Assembly (NCBI GenBank): GCA_017477505.1
Contig: JAFUVQ010000060.1
Coordinates: 248,001 to 312,000, forward strand
Length of the DNA stretch: 64,000 nucleotides
DNA from: Eubacterium sp.
GTDB taxonomy: Bacteria > Bacillota > Clostridia > Lachnospirales > Lachnospiraceae
Direction of reading: 5' to 3'
The notes beneath the pieces are model-generated. The model was not told the DNA's origin. It saw nothing but the letters and a program-made list of their open reading frames with translations, and made no database searches. The translations under genes and the position numbers were made by a program. Position 1 is the first letter of the stretch; every line of letters begins with the position of its first letter. Below, piece by piece: positions 45,150 through 55,231 of this stretch.

Positions 45150-45788
45150 TTACGCAAAAAACATATTTGTTGTCTTCTCTCTTCCGATAGTTGTTGTATT
45201 ATTATGTCCCGGATAAACCCTGGTCTCATCAGGAAGTGTAAAGAGCTTTTCCTCTATGGAAGAAAGCAGCAGTTCCCCATTTCCCGTAGGAAAATCCGAT
45301 CTTCCTATACTTCCTGCAAAAAGCGTATCCCCGTCAAACAGAAATCCGTTTTCCTCTATGTAATAGCAGATGCCGCCCTTGGTATGTCCCGGAACTTCTA
45401 TACACTTAATCTTAGTCCCAAGCAGCCGGAGTTCTTCCCCATCGCTGACAGTCTTATCCGACTTAACGAACACAGGTTCATCTCCGAACATCATGGATAG
45501 ATTTGCTGCACAGTTGCCCAGAAGTTCATCATCATTTTCACCTATTACAACCGGCGCATCAGGATAAGCTTCCTTAAGCTCATTTACCGCCCCGATATGA
45601 TCATAATGGGCATGTGTCAGAAGAAAAGCCACAGGTTTATAATTCTGGTTTTTGATCATCTGAAGGAGAAATGCGGCGTTGGCTGCCGGATCAACTATTA
45701 CTGCCTCACGGGTATCAGTATTAACCACGGTATAGCAATTGGTTCCAAGAGAACCCAGTACATTCTTTACTACTATTAAATTTGCCAC
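45150..45788 (-). CDS. MBL-fold hydrolase (glyoxalase II-like)
   Basis: About 212 residues from GTG at 45788, seven bases after AGGAGG; a TTG two codons earlier is too close to that site. The zinc-ligand motif THAHYDHIGA, then VPGHTKGGICYY, FDGDTLFAGSIGR and the last His in VYPGHNNTTTIG place it in the YcbL-type hydroxyacylglutathione-hydrolase-like group. Substrate unknown; a thioester is likely. It lies in the conserved apt-relA-MBL-hemZ order. Confidence 0.92.
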   Translation of the reverse strand: MANLIVVKNVLGSLGTNCYTVVNTDTREAVIVDPAANAAFLLQMIKNQNYKPVAFLLTHAHYDHIGAVNELKEAYPDAPVVIGENDDELLGNCAANLSMMFGDEPVFVKSDKTVSDGEELRLLGTKIKCIEVPGHTKGGICYYIEENGFLFDGDTLFAGSIGRSDFPTGNGELLLSSIEEKLFTLPDETRVYPGHNNTTTIGREKTTNMFFA

Positions 45789-45869
45789 CTTCAAGCCTCC
45801 TTATCTGCAGCACCCATGAAATCGTGTGCATGGATATATCTCACTTTGTATGCTGTACCTTAACCAAGA

Positions 45870-48143
45870 TCAGCCCTGGGTACGTTCAATCTCGATAACC
45901 CCTTCAATGCTTCTCACCTTTGCGATCATGCGTCTAAGCTGATCCTTGGACTTTATGCCAAACTGCATAGAGATGGTCATCTTGCCCTGTTTCGTGGTAC
46001 GAACATTCATACCGATGATGGTTATCTTTGCTTCTGTAAATATCTTGGATACCTCAGAGATAATGCTCTGTTCTCCGGAAGTATAAATATTGATATCAGT
46101 TGTATATTCTTCACCGCTGTCGCCTTCAGGCTCAACCCACTCGGCATCGATAAGTCTGGAACGACTGGCTTCATCCATGCAGAGTACATTTACACAATCT
46201 GTTCTGTGAACGGAAACGCCCCGGCCTCTGGTTATGAAACCAACAATCTCGTCACCGGGAACAGGTGAACAGCACTTTGAAAATCTGACTGCAACGTCAT
46301 CAATGCCTCTTACCTTGATGCCGCCGTGAGATGTCTCATGTCTGCGGTTAAGTCTTGCGCCGTCCTGGAAATCTCCGAGAATATCGGCATCAGTCTTCTT
46401 TGCTTCCTTCTCTCTCTCGATATCATCGAGCATGCGGTTAACAATCTGGCCCTCTTTGATACCGCCGTGACCAACAGCAGCCATAAGGGAATCCCAGTCC
46501 TGGTGATTGTATTTCCTGAGGGCTTTCTCCATAAGTTCAGGTTTAAGAAGATCCTGGGAATTAATGCTTTTTGCCTTGCAATAAGCCTCGAATGCATTTT
46601 TACCCTTTATGATATTCTCCGCACGATGTTCCTGCTTAAACCACTGATTGATCTTATTCTTTGCCTGTGCGCTCTTGACTATCTTCAGCCAGTCAAGAGA
46701 TGGTCCATGGCCATTCTGGGAAGTAAGTATCTCTACTCTGTCACCGCTGGAAAGTCTGGTCTCGATAGGAACCTGTCTTCCGTTTATCCTTGCGCCCACC
46801 ATGGTATTACCTACTGCCGAATGAATCGCGTAAGCAAAATCGATGGTGATCGAACCCTTCGGAAGGGTCTTGACATCACCCGCAGGTGTGAAGACATAAA
46901 CCTGATCCTGGAAAAGGTCCAGGTCAGTCTTGATAGTGCTCATGAATTCCTTATTGTCAGCGGTTTCAGTCTGCCACTCAAGAATCTCCTTGAGCCAGTT
47001 CATCTTCTCTTCTTCCTTGCTGACCTTTCCGCCGCCTTCCTTGTATTTCCAATGAGCTGCGATACCGTATTCAGCAGTCCTGTGCATGTCATAGGTTCTG
47101 ATCTGAATCTCAAACGGACGGCCTTCATGACCTATAAGTGTAGTATGGAGCGACTGATACATATTTGCCTTAGGCATTGCTATGTAATCCTTGAAACGCC
47201 CCGGAATAGGCTTGTATTTTTCATGAATGGTACCCAGTGCTGCATAGCAGTCACGTACCGTATCAACCTTAACACGGAGAGCAAATATATCGTATATCTG
47301 ATCCAGAGTCTTATTCTGGGTCACCATCTTCTTATAAATACTGAAAATGTGTTTTACACGACCGTCAATCTCTGCCTCGATGCCGGCTTCTTTGATGTAT
47401 TCCCTGACCTCATTGACCATATCATTTATGAAATCCTCTCTCTCAGAAAGGCTTTCATCTATCTGTCTCTTGAGGTCATAATAAACGTCATGATAGAGAT
47501 ACTGCATACATATCTCATCAAGTTCAACCTTGATCTTGGATATACCGAGCCTGTGAGCTATAGGCGCATAGATATCCATGGTCTCTCTTGCCTTTTCCTT
47601 CTGCTTTGCAGGAGACTGGTATTGGAGAGTCCTGAGGTTATGCAGACGGTCGGCAAGCTTGATAATGATAACTCTTATGTCCTTTGCCATAGCAAGGAAC
47701 ATCTTCCTTAAGTTTTCTGCCTGAATCTCAATCTTGTCCTGAGAGAGATTCAACTGAGTCAGCTTTGTAACACCGTCAACCAAGTCTGCCACTTCAGGTG
47801 AGAACTCCTTGGCGAGTTCCTCCTTCGTAACGGCTGTATCCTCGATAACATCATGCAGGAGGCCTGCTATGATGGTCTCTTTATCCATTTCCAGTTCAGC
47901 AAGGATAATAGCAACGCAGATAGGATGCATGATATATGGTTCACCGGACTTTCTCTTCTGTCCCTTGTGTGCGTCATCAGCAACCTTATATGCTTTTTCG
48001 ATAAGTGAAAAATCATCCGACGGATGATACTCCTTTATCTTCTCAATAAGCTCTGCATAAAGCTCTGCAGGTGGGGTAAAATCTGCGGGCGTATCCAGCG
48101 TATCGTCATGTTTTTTTACTTCTTCAATTGTACTTTCCTGCAT
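45870..48143 (-). CDS. relA: Bifunctional (p)ppGpp synthetase/hydrolase RelA/SpoT
   Basis: 757 residues, full length. The HD hydrolase domain (GLLHDVIEDTAVT; KLADRLHNLRTLQY) is followed by the synthetase domain (YKPIPGRFKDYIAMPKANMY, YQSLHTTLIG), a TGS domain (VYVFTPAGDVKTLPKGSITI) and a C-terminal ACT domain (KITIIGMNVRTTKQG). It makes and degrades the stringent-response alarmone. The intact HD residues predict hydrolase activity. It lies downstream of apt, the standard clostridial arrangement. Confidence 0.97.
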   Translation of the reverse strand: MQESTIEEVKKHDDTLDTPADFTPPAELYAELIEKIKEYHPSDDFSLIEKAYKVADDAHKGQKRKSGEPYIMHPICVAIILAELEMDKETIIAGLLHDVIEDTAVTKEELAKEFSPEVADLVDGVTKLTQLNLSQDKIEIQAENLRKMFLAMAKDIRVIIIKLADRLHNLRTLQYQSPAKQKEKARETMDIYAPIAHRLGISKIKVELDEICMQYLYHDVYYDLKRQIDESLSEREDFINDMVNEVREYIKEAGIEAEIDGRVKHIFSIYKKMVTQNKTLDQIYDIFALRVKVDTVRDCYAALGTIHEKYKPIPGRFKDYIAMPKANMYQSLHTTLIGHEGRPFEIQIRTYDMHRTAEYGIAAHWKYKEGGGKVSKEEEKMNWLKEILEWQTETADNKEFMSTIKTDLDLFQDQVYVFTPAGDVKTLPKGSITIDFAYAIHSAVGNTMVGARINGRQVPIETRLSSGDRVEILTSQNGHGPSLDWLKIVKSAQAKNKINQWFKQEHRAENIIKGKNAFEAYCKAKSINSQDLLKPELMEKALRKYNHQDWDSLMAAVGHGGIKEGQIVNRMLDDIEREKEAKKTDADILGDFQDGARLNRRHETSHGGIKVRGIDDVAVRFSKCCSPVPGDEIVGFITRGRGVSVHRTDCVNVLCMDEASRSRLIDAEWVEPEGDSGEEYTTDINIYTSGEQSIISEVSKIFTEAKITIIGMNVRTTKQGKMTISMQFGIKSKDQLRRMIAKVRSIEGVIEIERTQG

Positions 48144-48299
48144 ATTTTCTCACCACCTTCCATTATTATGGTTCTGCATATGCTTATTGCATATTTCACA
48201 TATAAACTCCAAGTCCCGACCAAAATCGGCCAGTGTCACACAATTATTAGGTTGTCTCATGCCTCAACTTACATAGTACGCATGATGTACATGCATGAA

Positions 48300-48824
48300 T
48301 TACGCTCCCTCATATGCCACAACAGATCCGACGCTGTACTTAGCAAGCTTCTCGCGACCGTTAAGTCCCTTAAGCTCAAGAAGGAATATCATCTTTACAA
48401 CTTCTCCACCGAGAGTCTCTACCAGCTTAGCTGATGCTTCCATGGTACCGCCTGTTGCAAGAAGATCATCAACAAGAACAACCTTCTGTCCCGGCTTGAT
48501 GCTGTCCTTATGCATCTCGATAGTAGCTGTACCGTACTCAAGATCATATGTCTCAGATACAGTTTCTCTAGGAAGCTTGCCCTTCTTTCTTACAAGGACA
48601 AATGGTTTTCCAAGATTATAAGCGATAGGAGTACCGAATACGAAACCTCTTGATTCGGTTCCTGCTATAACGTCAAAATCAACTCCGTCAAGGAGCTTTG
48701 TCATCTCATCAATAGAAAGCTTGAAACCCTCAGCATCTCCGAGAACACTTGTAATATCTCTGAACATAATACCGGGGCTCGGAAAATCCGGGATAGTTGT
48801 AATATAATCCTCTACTTTTTTCAT
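48300..48824 (-). CDS. apt: Adenine phosphoribosyltransferase
   Basis: 174 residues from the ATG at 48824, which has GGAGG five bases upstream; an in-frame TTG at 48836 overlaps that site. FPSPGIMFRDITSVL at the start and the PRPP-binding loop VVLVDDLLATGGTMEAS are diagnostic. It salvages adenine to AMP. About 155 bases separate it from relA. Confidence 0.97.
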   Translation of the reverse strand: MKKVEDYITTIPDFPSPGIMFRDITSVLGDAEGFKLSIDEMTKLLDGVDFDVIAGTESRGFVFGTPIAYNLGKPFVLVRKKGKLPRETVSETYDLEYGTATIEMHKDSIKPGQKVVLVDDLLATGGTMEASAKLVETLGGEVVKMIFLLELKGLNGREKLAKYSVGSVVAYEGA

Positions 48825-48970
48825 AACATCCTCCAACTCTGACAGTAATCACAAAATAAGAGAAAAAAACGGCATCATAAAACTACCGTAACAGATTGAT
48901 TTTAGCACATTCCTGCCATCAAAACAATTTTTTTTAACAAATGAATTACGGCGGATTCCCATCCGGGAAC

Positions 48971-51796
48971 TTAGAAAATATATTCATCCATATCCTGCCA
49001 GTCAACTCTTGCAACAGGTTCTTTCTCAAATGTGAATCTCATCTTCTTCGGCTTCAGACCGCCATTCATGAATTTCAGTCTCATGACGCCATATTTAGAG
49101 TGGAACCATATCTTTCTCCTGATGGTTAGTTCCTCTCCGCCTCCGTGGAATGTAAATGTTCCGCATGGAACCCCCTGGAAATATACACCCACGGGTATCT
49201 GCGACAGTTCTGAAAGATCGGAGCTTCCTATCATATCGATATAATAACATCCAAGTCGGTCAACCGAGAACCCAAAGAAGCATACCGTTCCTTTTCCTGT
49301 ATCCATACCCGAAAGATCTATCTCTGTTCCATCGTTTATATCATAATACTGAACATCGGCAGGGTCCGCATTTTCCTCTTCGGAAACAAGACCCACAACT
49401 TCAACCTTATATGGTTCACCGCAGAGCCGCTTCGTCGCATTTGTCTGCATCAGAACACTGCATATATTTCCTGCAACTCTCACCAGCTGTCCTCTTGTGA
49501 TCACACCTTTTTCCAAAGCCGTAAGAGTATCATCTCCCGTTGAATTAACGGTCGCGTCCGGGCAGACTGCATAGAAATCATTCTGTGCCAGAACCAGTCT
49601 GGAAAATGAAGTCTTATTAACCTTCGCTCCCACATCTCCCATGTCAGCCCACCAGTCTGTCATAACAATGCCTTTAAATCCCCATTCCTTTCTCAGAATA
49701 TTGGTATTAAGGTCGTGTCTTGAACTGGTCCATGTTCCGTTTACGGGGCCGTAGGTTGTCATCACCGCATCAGCCTTCGCCTCCTTTACGGCTATTTCAA
49801 AGCCTTTAAGATAAATCTCTCTAAGGGCTCTTTCTGATATCACATTTTCTTCAAGCCGGCGGCAGGTTTCCTGATTATTGCCGCAGAAATGTTTAAGGGT
49901 TCCCGAAACACCGCTTTTCTTAAGGCCGCTTATCTGCGCCGCTGCAATCCTGCCGGTAACAAGAGGATCCTCGCTGAAGTATTCAAAATTCCTTCCGTTA
50001 AGAGGAAAACGATGAATATTCATTCCGGGTCCCAGAAGAAAATCCACATTATTTTTATTCATTTCCATCCCGAGCATGCTGTAAAGGTCTCTGTTCAGTT
50101 CTGTGTTCCATGTGCATGCAAGAAGAGTTCCGCTTGGAAGGCTGAAGGCCCGGCTTCCGGAATCAAGTCTCATACCGCTGGGGCCGTCAGAGCAGCATCC
50201 TGCTGGTATTCCATAGTCTTTGAGACTGTTACTTACTCCACCGAAGGCAGCTGCCGTACCGGGAGTAACCTTTGGACTTCCCATACCCTCACCGCGTATT
50301 ATCACGGAAAGCTCCTCATCTGTGAGCTGAGCCAGGAAATCCTCCATGGCCGCATTTCCGTCTCTGACATCCTTCAGCCTGATACCTCTGTCTCCTGTGA
50401 AAGGAAGTGCTTCCGGTCTGTCAGCCATTGCCTCTTCCATATCTACCGAAGGCGCGGCCGGTACCATTTCCTTTCCGACGGAATAAATGCCGTTATCGTA
50501 TATCGGCCTGATCCTTTCAAAGCTGACAGAAGGAGCCATCTGGCGGCTCAGCTTTTCAATGCAGAGATTTTCATTTTCCGTAAACCGTCCCGCTTCATTT
50601 ATATCCCTGACATTCTGTCCGGCATAGAAAATGTATTCTCCTGCTTCAAGTACATAGCTGCTTATATTTCCCGTAACACCCGTTTCATCATAAGATGCAA
50701 ATGTATATGGTGATACTTCAACCGAGATACTGCAGCTTTCTCCCGGCTGCAGTATATCTGTCTTAAGAAATCCCACAAGGCTGACCGAAGGCTTCCCAAG
50801 CTTTCCCTGAGGAGCCGTCACATAAAACTGAACCACTTCCTTTCCTGCCATTTTCCCGTTATTCTTAACTACTGCAGAGAGAATGACCTTATCGGAAGCA
50901 TCGCTTATATTCTCTTTCTCAGCCCCTTCCGGGGAAACTATACGTATATTCTCCGGAATGACCTCGAATTCAGTATACGATAGTCCGTAACCAAAAGGAT
51001 ACATTACCGCATCTTTATTAAAGGTTTCATAATAACGGTAACCTACATAAATGTCTTCTGCATAGAAATTTCTTACCCTGTCTCCGAAATTCCCGTAAGC
51101 AGAAGCATTTTCTATCTTCCTTACAATAGTATCCGTCAGGCGGCCGCTGGGACTGGCCTTCCCCAGCATGATATCCACACAGCTAAGGGCACCTATCTCA
51201 CCGCCCTGCCATGCATAAAGAATTGCATCCGGAGAAATCTCTTCTATTTCAGACATGTCAAGAATAGCGCTCACATTCATAACAAGCACTACTCTGCCAA
51301 ATACTTTTCTTACTTTTCGGAGCAAATCCGATTCATTTTCAGAAAGTCTGTAGGCTCCTCTTTCGTTTACATAATCCTGTTCCTCCCCGGCAGTACGACC
51401 TATGATCACAAGTGCCGTATCGGAATCGGCAGCGGCCTTTCCCACCAGTTCTTCGGAAACTTCCATTTCTTTCTGGGACCAGGGTTCATTTCCGAATCCG
51501 ACTCCCGGGTCAAATGGATTGGAGTGCTCAAATTCCTCATAAACAGAGATCAGCTCTTTGTTAAGATTGATTCCTTCCCCGTCAAGTCCCTCTACTATAC
51601 TCCATACCTTCGGTACATTTACCATACCCCCTGAACCGGTACCGCTCTTGTAGTAATTATTCTGCATACGGCCAAATACAGCCAGTCTGCAGTCCTCTGA
51701 AAGAGGAAGTATATCATTTTCATTTTTGAGAAGCACTACACCTTCTCTGACCGCTTCTCTGGCCAGTTCTTCATACTTTTTCCAATCCAGTATCAT
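48971..51796 (-). CDS. Glycoside hydrolase family 3 with swapped domain order
   Basis: 941 residues, no signal peptide, so cytoplasmic. The half that is normally C-terminal comes first: EGVVLLKNENDILPL near residue 20, the sandwich domain to about 260, and a fibronectin-III-like domain (MYPFGYGLSYTEFEV). The TIM-barrel half follows (CCSDGPSGMRLD; LLGPGMNIHRFPLNGRNFEY; GTLKHFCGNNQE; GIVMTDWWA with the nucleophile Asp near residue 715). This circular order is known in GH3 beta-glucosidases of Ruminococcus and Butyrivibrio. It probably cleaves imported beta-glucosides or xylo/arabino-oligosaccharides. It is the last gene of the sugar locus. Confidence 0.92.
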   Translation of the reverse strand: MILDWKKYEELAREAVREGVVLLKNENDILPLSEDCRLAVFGRMQNNYYKSGTGSGGMVNVPKVWSIVEGLDGEGINLNKELISVYEEFEHSNPFDPGVGFGNEPWSQKEMEVSEELVGKAAADSDTALVIIGRTAGEEQDYVNERGAYRLSENESDLLRKVRKVFGRVVLVMNVSAILDMSEIEEISPDAILYAWQGGEIGALSCVDIMLGKASPSGRLTDTIVRKIENASAYGNFGDRVRNFYAEDIYVGYRYYETFNKDAVMYPFGYGLSYTEFEVIPENIRIVSPEGAEKENISDASDKVILSAVVKNNGKMAGKEVVQFYVTAPQGKLGKPSVSLVGFLKTDILQPGESCSISVEVSPYTFASYDETGVTGNISSYVLEAGEYIFYAGQNVRDINEAGRFTENENLCIEKLSRQMAPSVSFERIRPIYDNGIYSVGKEMVPAAPSVDMEEAMADRPEALPFTGDRGIRLKDVRDGNAAMEDFLAQLTDEELSVIIRGEGMGSPKVTPGTAAAFGGVSNSLKDYGIPAGCCSDGPSGMRLDSGSRAFSLPSGTLLACTWNTELNRDLYSMLGMEMNKNNVDFLLGPGMNIHRFPLNGRNFEYFSEDPLVTGRIAAAQISGLKKSGVSGTLKHFCGNNQETCRRLEENVISERALREIYLKGFEIAVKEAKADAVMTTYGPVNGTWTSSRHDLNTNILRKEWGFKGIVMTDWWADMGDVGAKVNKTSFSRLVLAQNDFYAVCPDATVNSTGDDTLTALEKGVITRGQLVRVAGNICSVLMQTNATKRLCGEPYKVEVVGLVSEEENADPADVQYYDINDGTEIDLSGMDTGKGTVCFFGFSVDRLGCYYIDMIGSSDLSELSQIPVGVYFQGVPCGTFTFHGGGEELTIRRKIWFHSKYGVMRLKFMNGGLKPKKMRFTFEKEPVARVDWQDMDEYIF

Positions 51797-51832
51797 TTTA
51801 CTTATCTCTGCCCCTTTTTCACAAAACCTTGA

Positions 51833-53404
51833 CTATTCAGCAATCCCTGTATTTTTAAGAGCCGGATAAAATCTCCTGAATTTCCCGTACTCTGCATCGT
51901 ATCTTTCCATAAGTACCGGATCCGGTTCCACGCTGTACTCCACATTTCTTACAATGTTCCCTGCCGCAATGATATCGGAAAATGTACCGCATCCCACCGC
52001 CGCAAGCATGGCACCTCCCATGGAAGGCCCTTCCTCCGTTACAGGTATATCCAGCCGGAGTTTAAGTACATTTGCAAGTATCTTAAGCCAGAGCGGGCTT
52101 CTGGCTCCTCCTCCACAGATAGTAGCAGAAGTAATCTCAAGTCCCATGTCTCTTGCCACTTCCAGACTGTCACGAAGCCCGTAGGCAACTCCCTCAAGAA
52201 CCGCCTGATACATATCCTCACGTTTTGTATCGAGACTCATGCCATAGAACATTGCCCTGATATCCGGATCGTTATGAGGACTTCTTTCCCCCATCAGATA
52301 CGGAAGGAAATATATTCTGTTATTTCCGAGTTTGTCATAGTTCCGGCTGTTGATCTCGCCGCTGATCTCATCGTTGATCTCACCACTGTTCTCATCACCG
52401 ATTTCCGTACTTTCCGGATCAGTCTCAGAAGCCTTTTTTATATCACATATCTTTGCCTGCAGGGCAGCATAATCCTTATCCTGCAGTATTTCATCCATAA
52501 ACCATTTGTTGCATGAAGCCGCCGACAGCATGCAGCCCATAAGATGAAATCCACCGTCTGCATGTGCAAATGCATGAAGGCTGTTTTTCTCATCCACCAC
52601 AAACTTATCATTGGTTATAAATATGGTACCGGATGTTCCGATGGATATATTGCAGCGTCCCGGTCCCACGGCTCCGGTTCCCACAGCCGCTGCCGCATTA
52701 TCTCCGGCGCCGGCCACAACAATTATCTTTTTATCTGTCGGAATCACCTCTTTTTTCAGCTCACCTACAACCTCATAGCTTTCATAGAGTTTCGGCAGCA
52801 TCTCCTCCGTGATCCCGCAGATGCTCAGCATTTCCGGACTCCATTTCTTATTCTTCACATCCAGGAACAGCATTCCCGAAGCATCCGAATAATCCGTGGA
52901 AAATGCTCCTGTCAGCCTGTACACCAGATAATCCTTGGGAAGCATAATCTTTGCGATCCTTGCAAAATTCTCCGGTTCATTCTTCCTTACCCACAGAAGC
53001 TTGGGTGCAGTAAAGCCCGCAAAAGCTATATTTCCTGTATATTCAGTCAGCTTATCATTTCCTATGGTCTCATTCAGATAAGCCACTTCTTCGGTACTTC
53101 TTCCGTCATTCCACAGAATAGCCGGCCTTATCACATTGTCATCCTTATCCAGCATGACCAGGCCGTGCATCTGACCGCCTGTTCCTATTCCGTCTATATC
53201 TTCTATGTCGGCATTTCCTTTTTTAAGCAGCTTTTTAAGTCCCGAAAGACTCTTCTCATACCATACTTCAGGTTCCTGCTCCGACCATCCCGGTTTCGGA
53301 AAAGAGCAGGGATATTCCTCAGTATGAGTAGCTATTACGCTCCCCTCATTTCCCATAAGAAGAAGCTTGACACCTGACGTTCCCAGATCGATTCCAACAA
53401 ACAT
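51833..53404 (-). CDS. xylB: Xylulokinase (FGGY family)
   Basis: 523 residues. The N-terminal FGGY phosphate motif is MFVGIDLGTSGVKLLL, followed by GIGTGGQMHGLVMLD and RPAILWNDGRS, and the C-terminal domain has ATICGGGARSPLWLKILANV. The enzyme phosphorylates D-xylulose, or possibly ribulose, the product expected from the isomerase encoded upstream. Before the LPYLMGERSPHNDP motif there is an extra low-complexity stretch of about 25 residues (STEIGDENSGEINDEISGEI), absent from usual XylB and encoded by a short DNA repeat. GH3 follows after 36 bases. Confidence 0.93.
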   Translation of the reverse strand: MFVGIDLGTSGVKLLLMGNEGSVIATHTEEYPCSFPKPGWSEQEPEVWYEKSLSGLKKLLKKGNADIEDIDGIGTGGQMHGLVMLDKDDNVIRPAILWNDGRSTEEVAYLNETIGNDKLTEYTGNIAFAGFTAPKLLWVRKNEPENFARIAKIMLPKDYLVYRLTGAFSTDYSDASGMLFLDVKNKKWSPEMLSICGITEEMLPKLYESYEVVGELKKEVIPTDKKIIVVAGAGDNAAAAVGTGAVGPGRCNISIGTSGTIFITNDKFVVDEKNSLHAFAHADGGFHLMGCMLSAASCNKWFMDEILQDKDYAALQAKICDIKKASETDPESTEIGDENSGEINDEISGEINSRNYDKLGNNRIYFLPYLMGERSPHNDPDIRAMFYGMSLDTKREDMYQAVLEGVAYGLRDSLEVARDMGLEITSATICGGGARSPLWLKILANVLKLRLDIPVTEEGPSMGGAMLAAVGCGTFSDIIAAGNIVRNVEYSVEPDPVLMERYDAEYGKFRRFYPALKNTGIAE

Positions 53405-53427
53405 ACATTTCCCCCCAATACTTTCTC

Positions 53428-55047
53428 TTATTCATCCTCAGGTTCAGGCACCTGGCTCATATCAAACCAGCCGTTATAGAGTGCGACTCCTGTTTCATAA
53501 TCCCCGGCAAGCTCTATAAGAGCTCCCGTCTGGAATGCATCCGAAAGCGGATTATCTCTTATATAGAATCCTGCGTTTGAAACAACCCGGATATCACTTC
53601 CGCGAAGCATAGCCTCGGAATCAAACACCAGCATTCCTGTCGTAATATGATAATTACTTGAAGTTATGGCTATATATTTAATCTCAGGATAATCCGATTG
53701 GATGATATCAAGGGAGTAGATGGCATTCTGACTTGTGGTCGTGGATCTGTCTTCAACTATTATCCTCTTCTCATCAATCCCCTGCTGTTTAAGCCACTCC
53801 GCCATCTGGCCGGCTTCGGTTACGGAAGGATTGCCCGGAGCTGTTCCCCCGCCGGTACAGAGTACATAAGCATTCGGATACTTAAGGGCACTGTCCCTGC
53901 AGACGGTAAGTCTATTGATCAGTTCAGGCTTCATGGAACCGTCATTTTCCAGCATAAAACCAAGACATACTATGCAGAGTGCGCTGGTATTATCAAGTCC
54001 GTCGGGAAGAACATTGTCATTGACTTTTACAGTGTTCTGAATCGTATGCCAATGATCCACTATTTCTGCCCATCTTTCAGCCCGCACCGGATCTGCCGCT
54101 TTAAGTTCTTCAAAATATTCCCTTGACTTTTTTGCGCCTCTCTCTCCATAAAGGCCGTCATAGAGAAGCATCATTTTTATGGAATCCGAATTATTTCCCC
54201 TCTCAAGTGTAAGATCGATACCTGAATCAGCCCCATCATTATCTGACGAATCCCCATCACTGCCGTCTGTTTTCCCGGAGTCTCCCAAAGATCCGTCACC
54301 ACCGGAACCGTCGCCATCGGAACCGTCTCCCGCTTTCGCAGTATACTCTCCCGACAGCTTACCGTAGCTGATAAGATTATTGTAATCAGTATATGGAGAA
54401 TTATTCAGCTGCTTTGCTATCTCCTCTATATCATTTCCTGCACCGTCAAAGTTTATATCGGAAACAGAATACGTCTCAAGCTTAAGTGCGAAAACATAAA
54501 CCGTGTAGGTGTGGGTCCCCGAGGGCGGATAAGGTCCTACATACTGACCTTTGGTAGTAATTCCGTCCTTCGAGGAAACCTCAGAGAATTCATCCGTAAA
54601 TAAGCCTTCCTCAATACTGTTATCCGTTACATTTTCCGCATACCAGTGCATCCAGTTATCTGCAGATTCGTCAATCATTATGACATAATATCTTTCCGCA
54701 CCCTTAACACTGTCCCAGTGAAGCTCCGGATTTAGGTTTCTTCCATCGGCCTGGTTACTTATCTCATTTTTCCAGATACCTCTCTCAAGGCTGTCGGATT
54801 CCACTTTGAAAGTATCCAGGTTGTCAAAATTAAATTCATACTGCTTAACCGCACTCACAAAGCTCCCAAACATGCCCAGTCCCATCATGCCGATTCCGAT
54901 CACTGCTCCCACTGCACACTTTTTTGCTTTCTTATTATTCTTTTTAATCATACTCACGATAATAAGAATAACATAGACCCAGAAAGCCAGAAGCCCCATC
55001 CAGCAGAAGGCTGAAAAAACATATTTTAAAATTTCAAACACTTTCAT
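53428..55047 (-). CDS. Membrane protein fusing a PEBP-like domain to a DUF218 (YdcF/SanA-like) domain
   Basis: 539 residues. One or two N-terminal TM helices (FCWMGLLAFWVYVILIIVSM; VGAVIGIGMMGLGMFGSFV) precede a YbhB/YbcL/PEBP-type domain (about 95-205: LNPELHWDSVKGAERYYVIM, GPYPPSGTHTYTVYVFALK). A Gly/Asp/Ser repeat linker follows (DGSGGDGSLGDSGK), then a DUF218 domain (TSALCIVCLGFMLENDGS, VLCTGGGTAPGNPSVTEA, STTTSQNAIYSLDII). DUF218 proteins act in wall or envelope metabolism. The fusion is uncommon. It lies between the isomerase terminator and xylB, has its own possible promoter, and may not belong to sugar breakdown. Confidence 0.85.
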   Translation of the reverse strand: MKVFEILKYVFSAFCWMGLLAFWVYVILIIVSMIKKNNKKAKKCAVGAVIGIGMMGLGMFGSFVSAVKQYEFNFDNLDTFKVESDSLERGIWKNEISNQADGRNLNPELHWDSVKGAERYYVIMIDESADNWMHWYAENVTDNSIEEGLFTDEFSEVSSKDGITTKGQYVGPYPPSGTHTYTVYVFALKLETYSVSDINFDGAGNDIEEIAKQLNNSPYTDYNNLISYGKLSGEYTAKAGDGSDGDGSGGDGSLGDSGKTDGSDGDSSDNDGADSGIDLTLERGNNSDSIKMMLLYDGLYGERGAKKSREYFEELKAADPVRAERWAEIVDHWHTIQNTVKVNDNVLPDGLDNTSALCIVCLGFMLENDGSMKPELINRLTVCRDSALKYPNAYVLCTGGGTAPGNPSVTEAGQMAEWLKQQGIDEKRIIVEDRSTTTSQNAIYSLDIIQSDYPEIKYIAITSSNYHITTGMLVFDSEAMLRGSDIRVVSNAGFYIRDNPLSDAFQTGALIELAGDYETGVALYNGWFDMSQVPEPEDE

Positions 55048-55137
55048 TTATCTTTCCTTTTAATATCTCAGACATCCAAAAAAGCTTCATACGGCATATA
55101 TCTCCGCCGTTCATTCAACGAGATGATACATGGAATA

Positions 55138-55143
55138 ATTATA
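55138..55143 (-). promoter_or_regulatory. Candidate -10 box upstream of the PEBP-DUF218 gene
   Basis: TATAAT on the minus strand lies about 90 bases before the start codon and just after the isomerase terminator. No good -35 is seen (a T-rich region only). Confidence 0.35.
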
Positions 55144-55167
55144 TCATTTCAAAACAGCAAAAAACAC

Positions 55168-55207
55168 AAAAAAATGACAGAGGGCCACCCGATGGGCGAC
55201 CCCCTGT
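55168..55207 (-). terminator. Strong terminator after the isomerase gene
   Basis: On the minus strand two 14-base arms (ACAGGGGGTCGCCC and GGGTGGCCCTCTGT, all paired with three G-U pairs) flank a three-base loop, followed by CATTTTTTT. It ends the transporter-isomerase transcript. Confidence 0.85.
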
Positions 55208-55231
55208 TTTATATTGGTCTTTTTTGTGAGC

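Noticed and set aside
46326-47711. A 461-codon plus-strand open frame
   Set aside because: It lies entirely antisense to relA, whose domains are complete. Its translation has no coherent domain, so it is a shadow.
49889-50713. A 274-codon plus-strand frame
   Set aside because: Antisense to the well-supported GH3 gene, with no ribosome site or domain.
52544-53377. A 277-codon plus-strand frame
   Set aside because: Antisense to xylB, which is complete and conserved.
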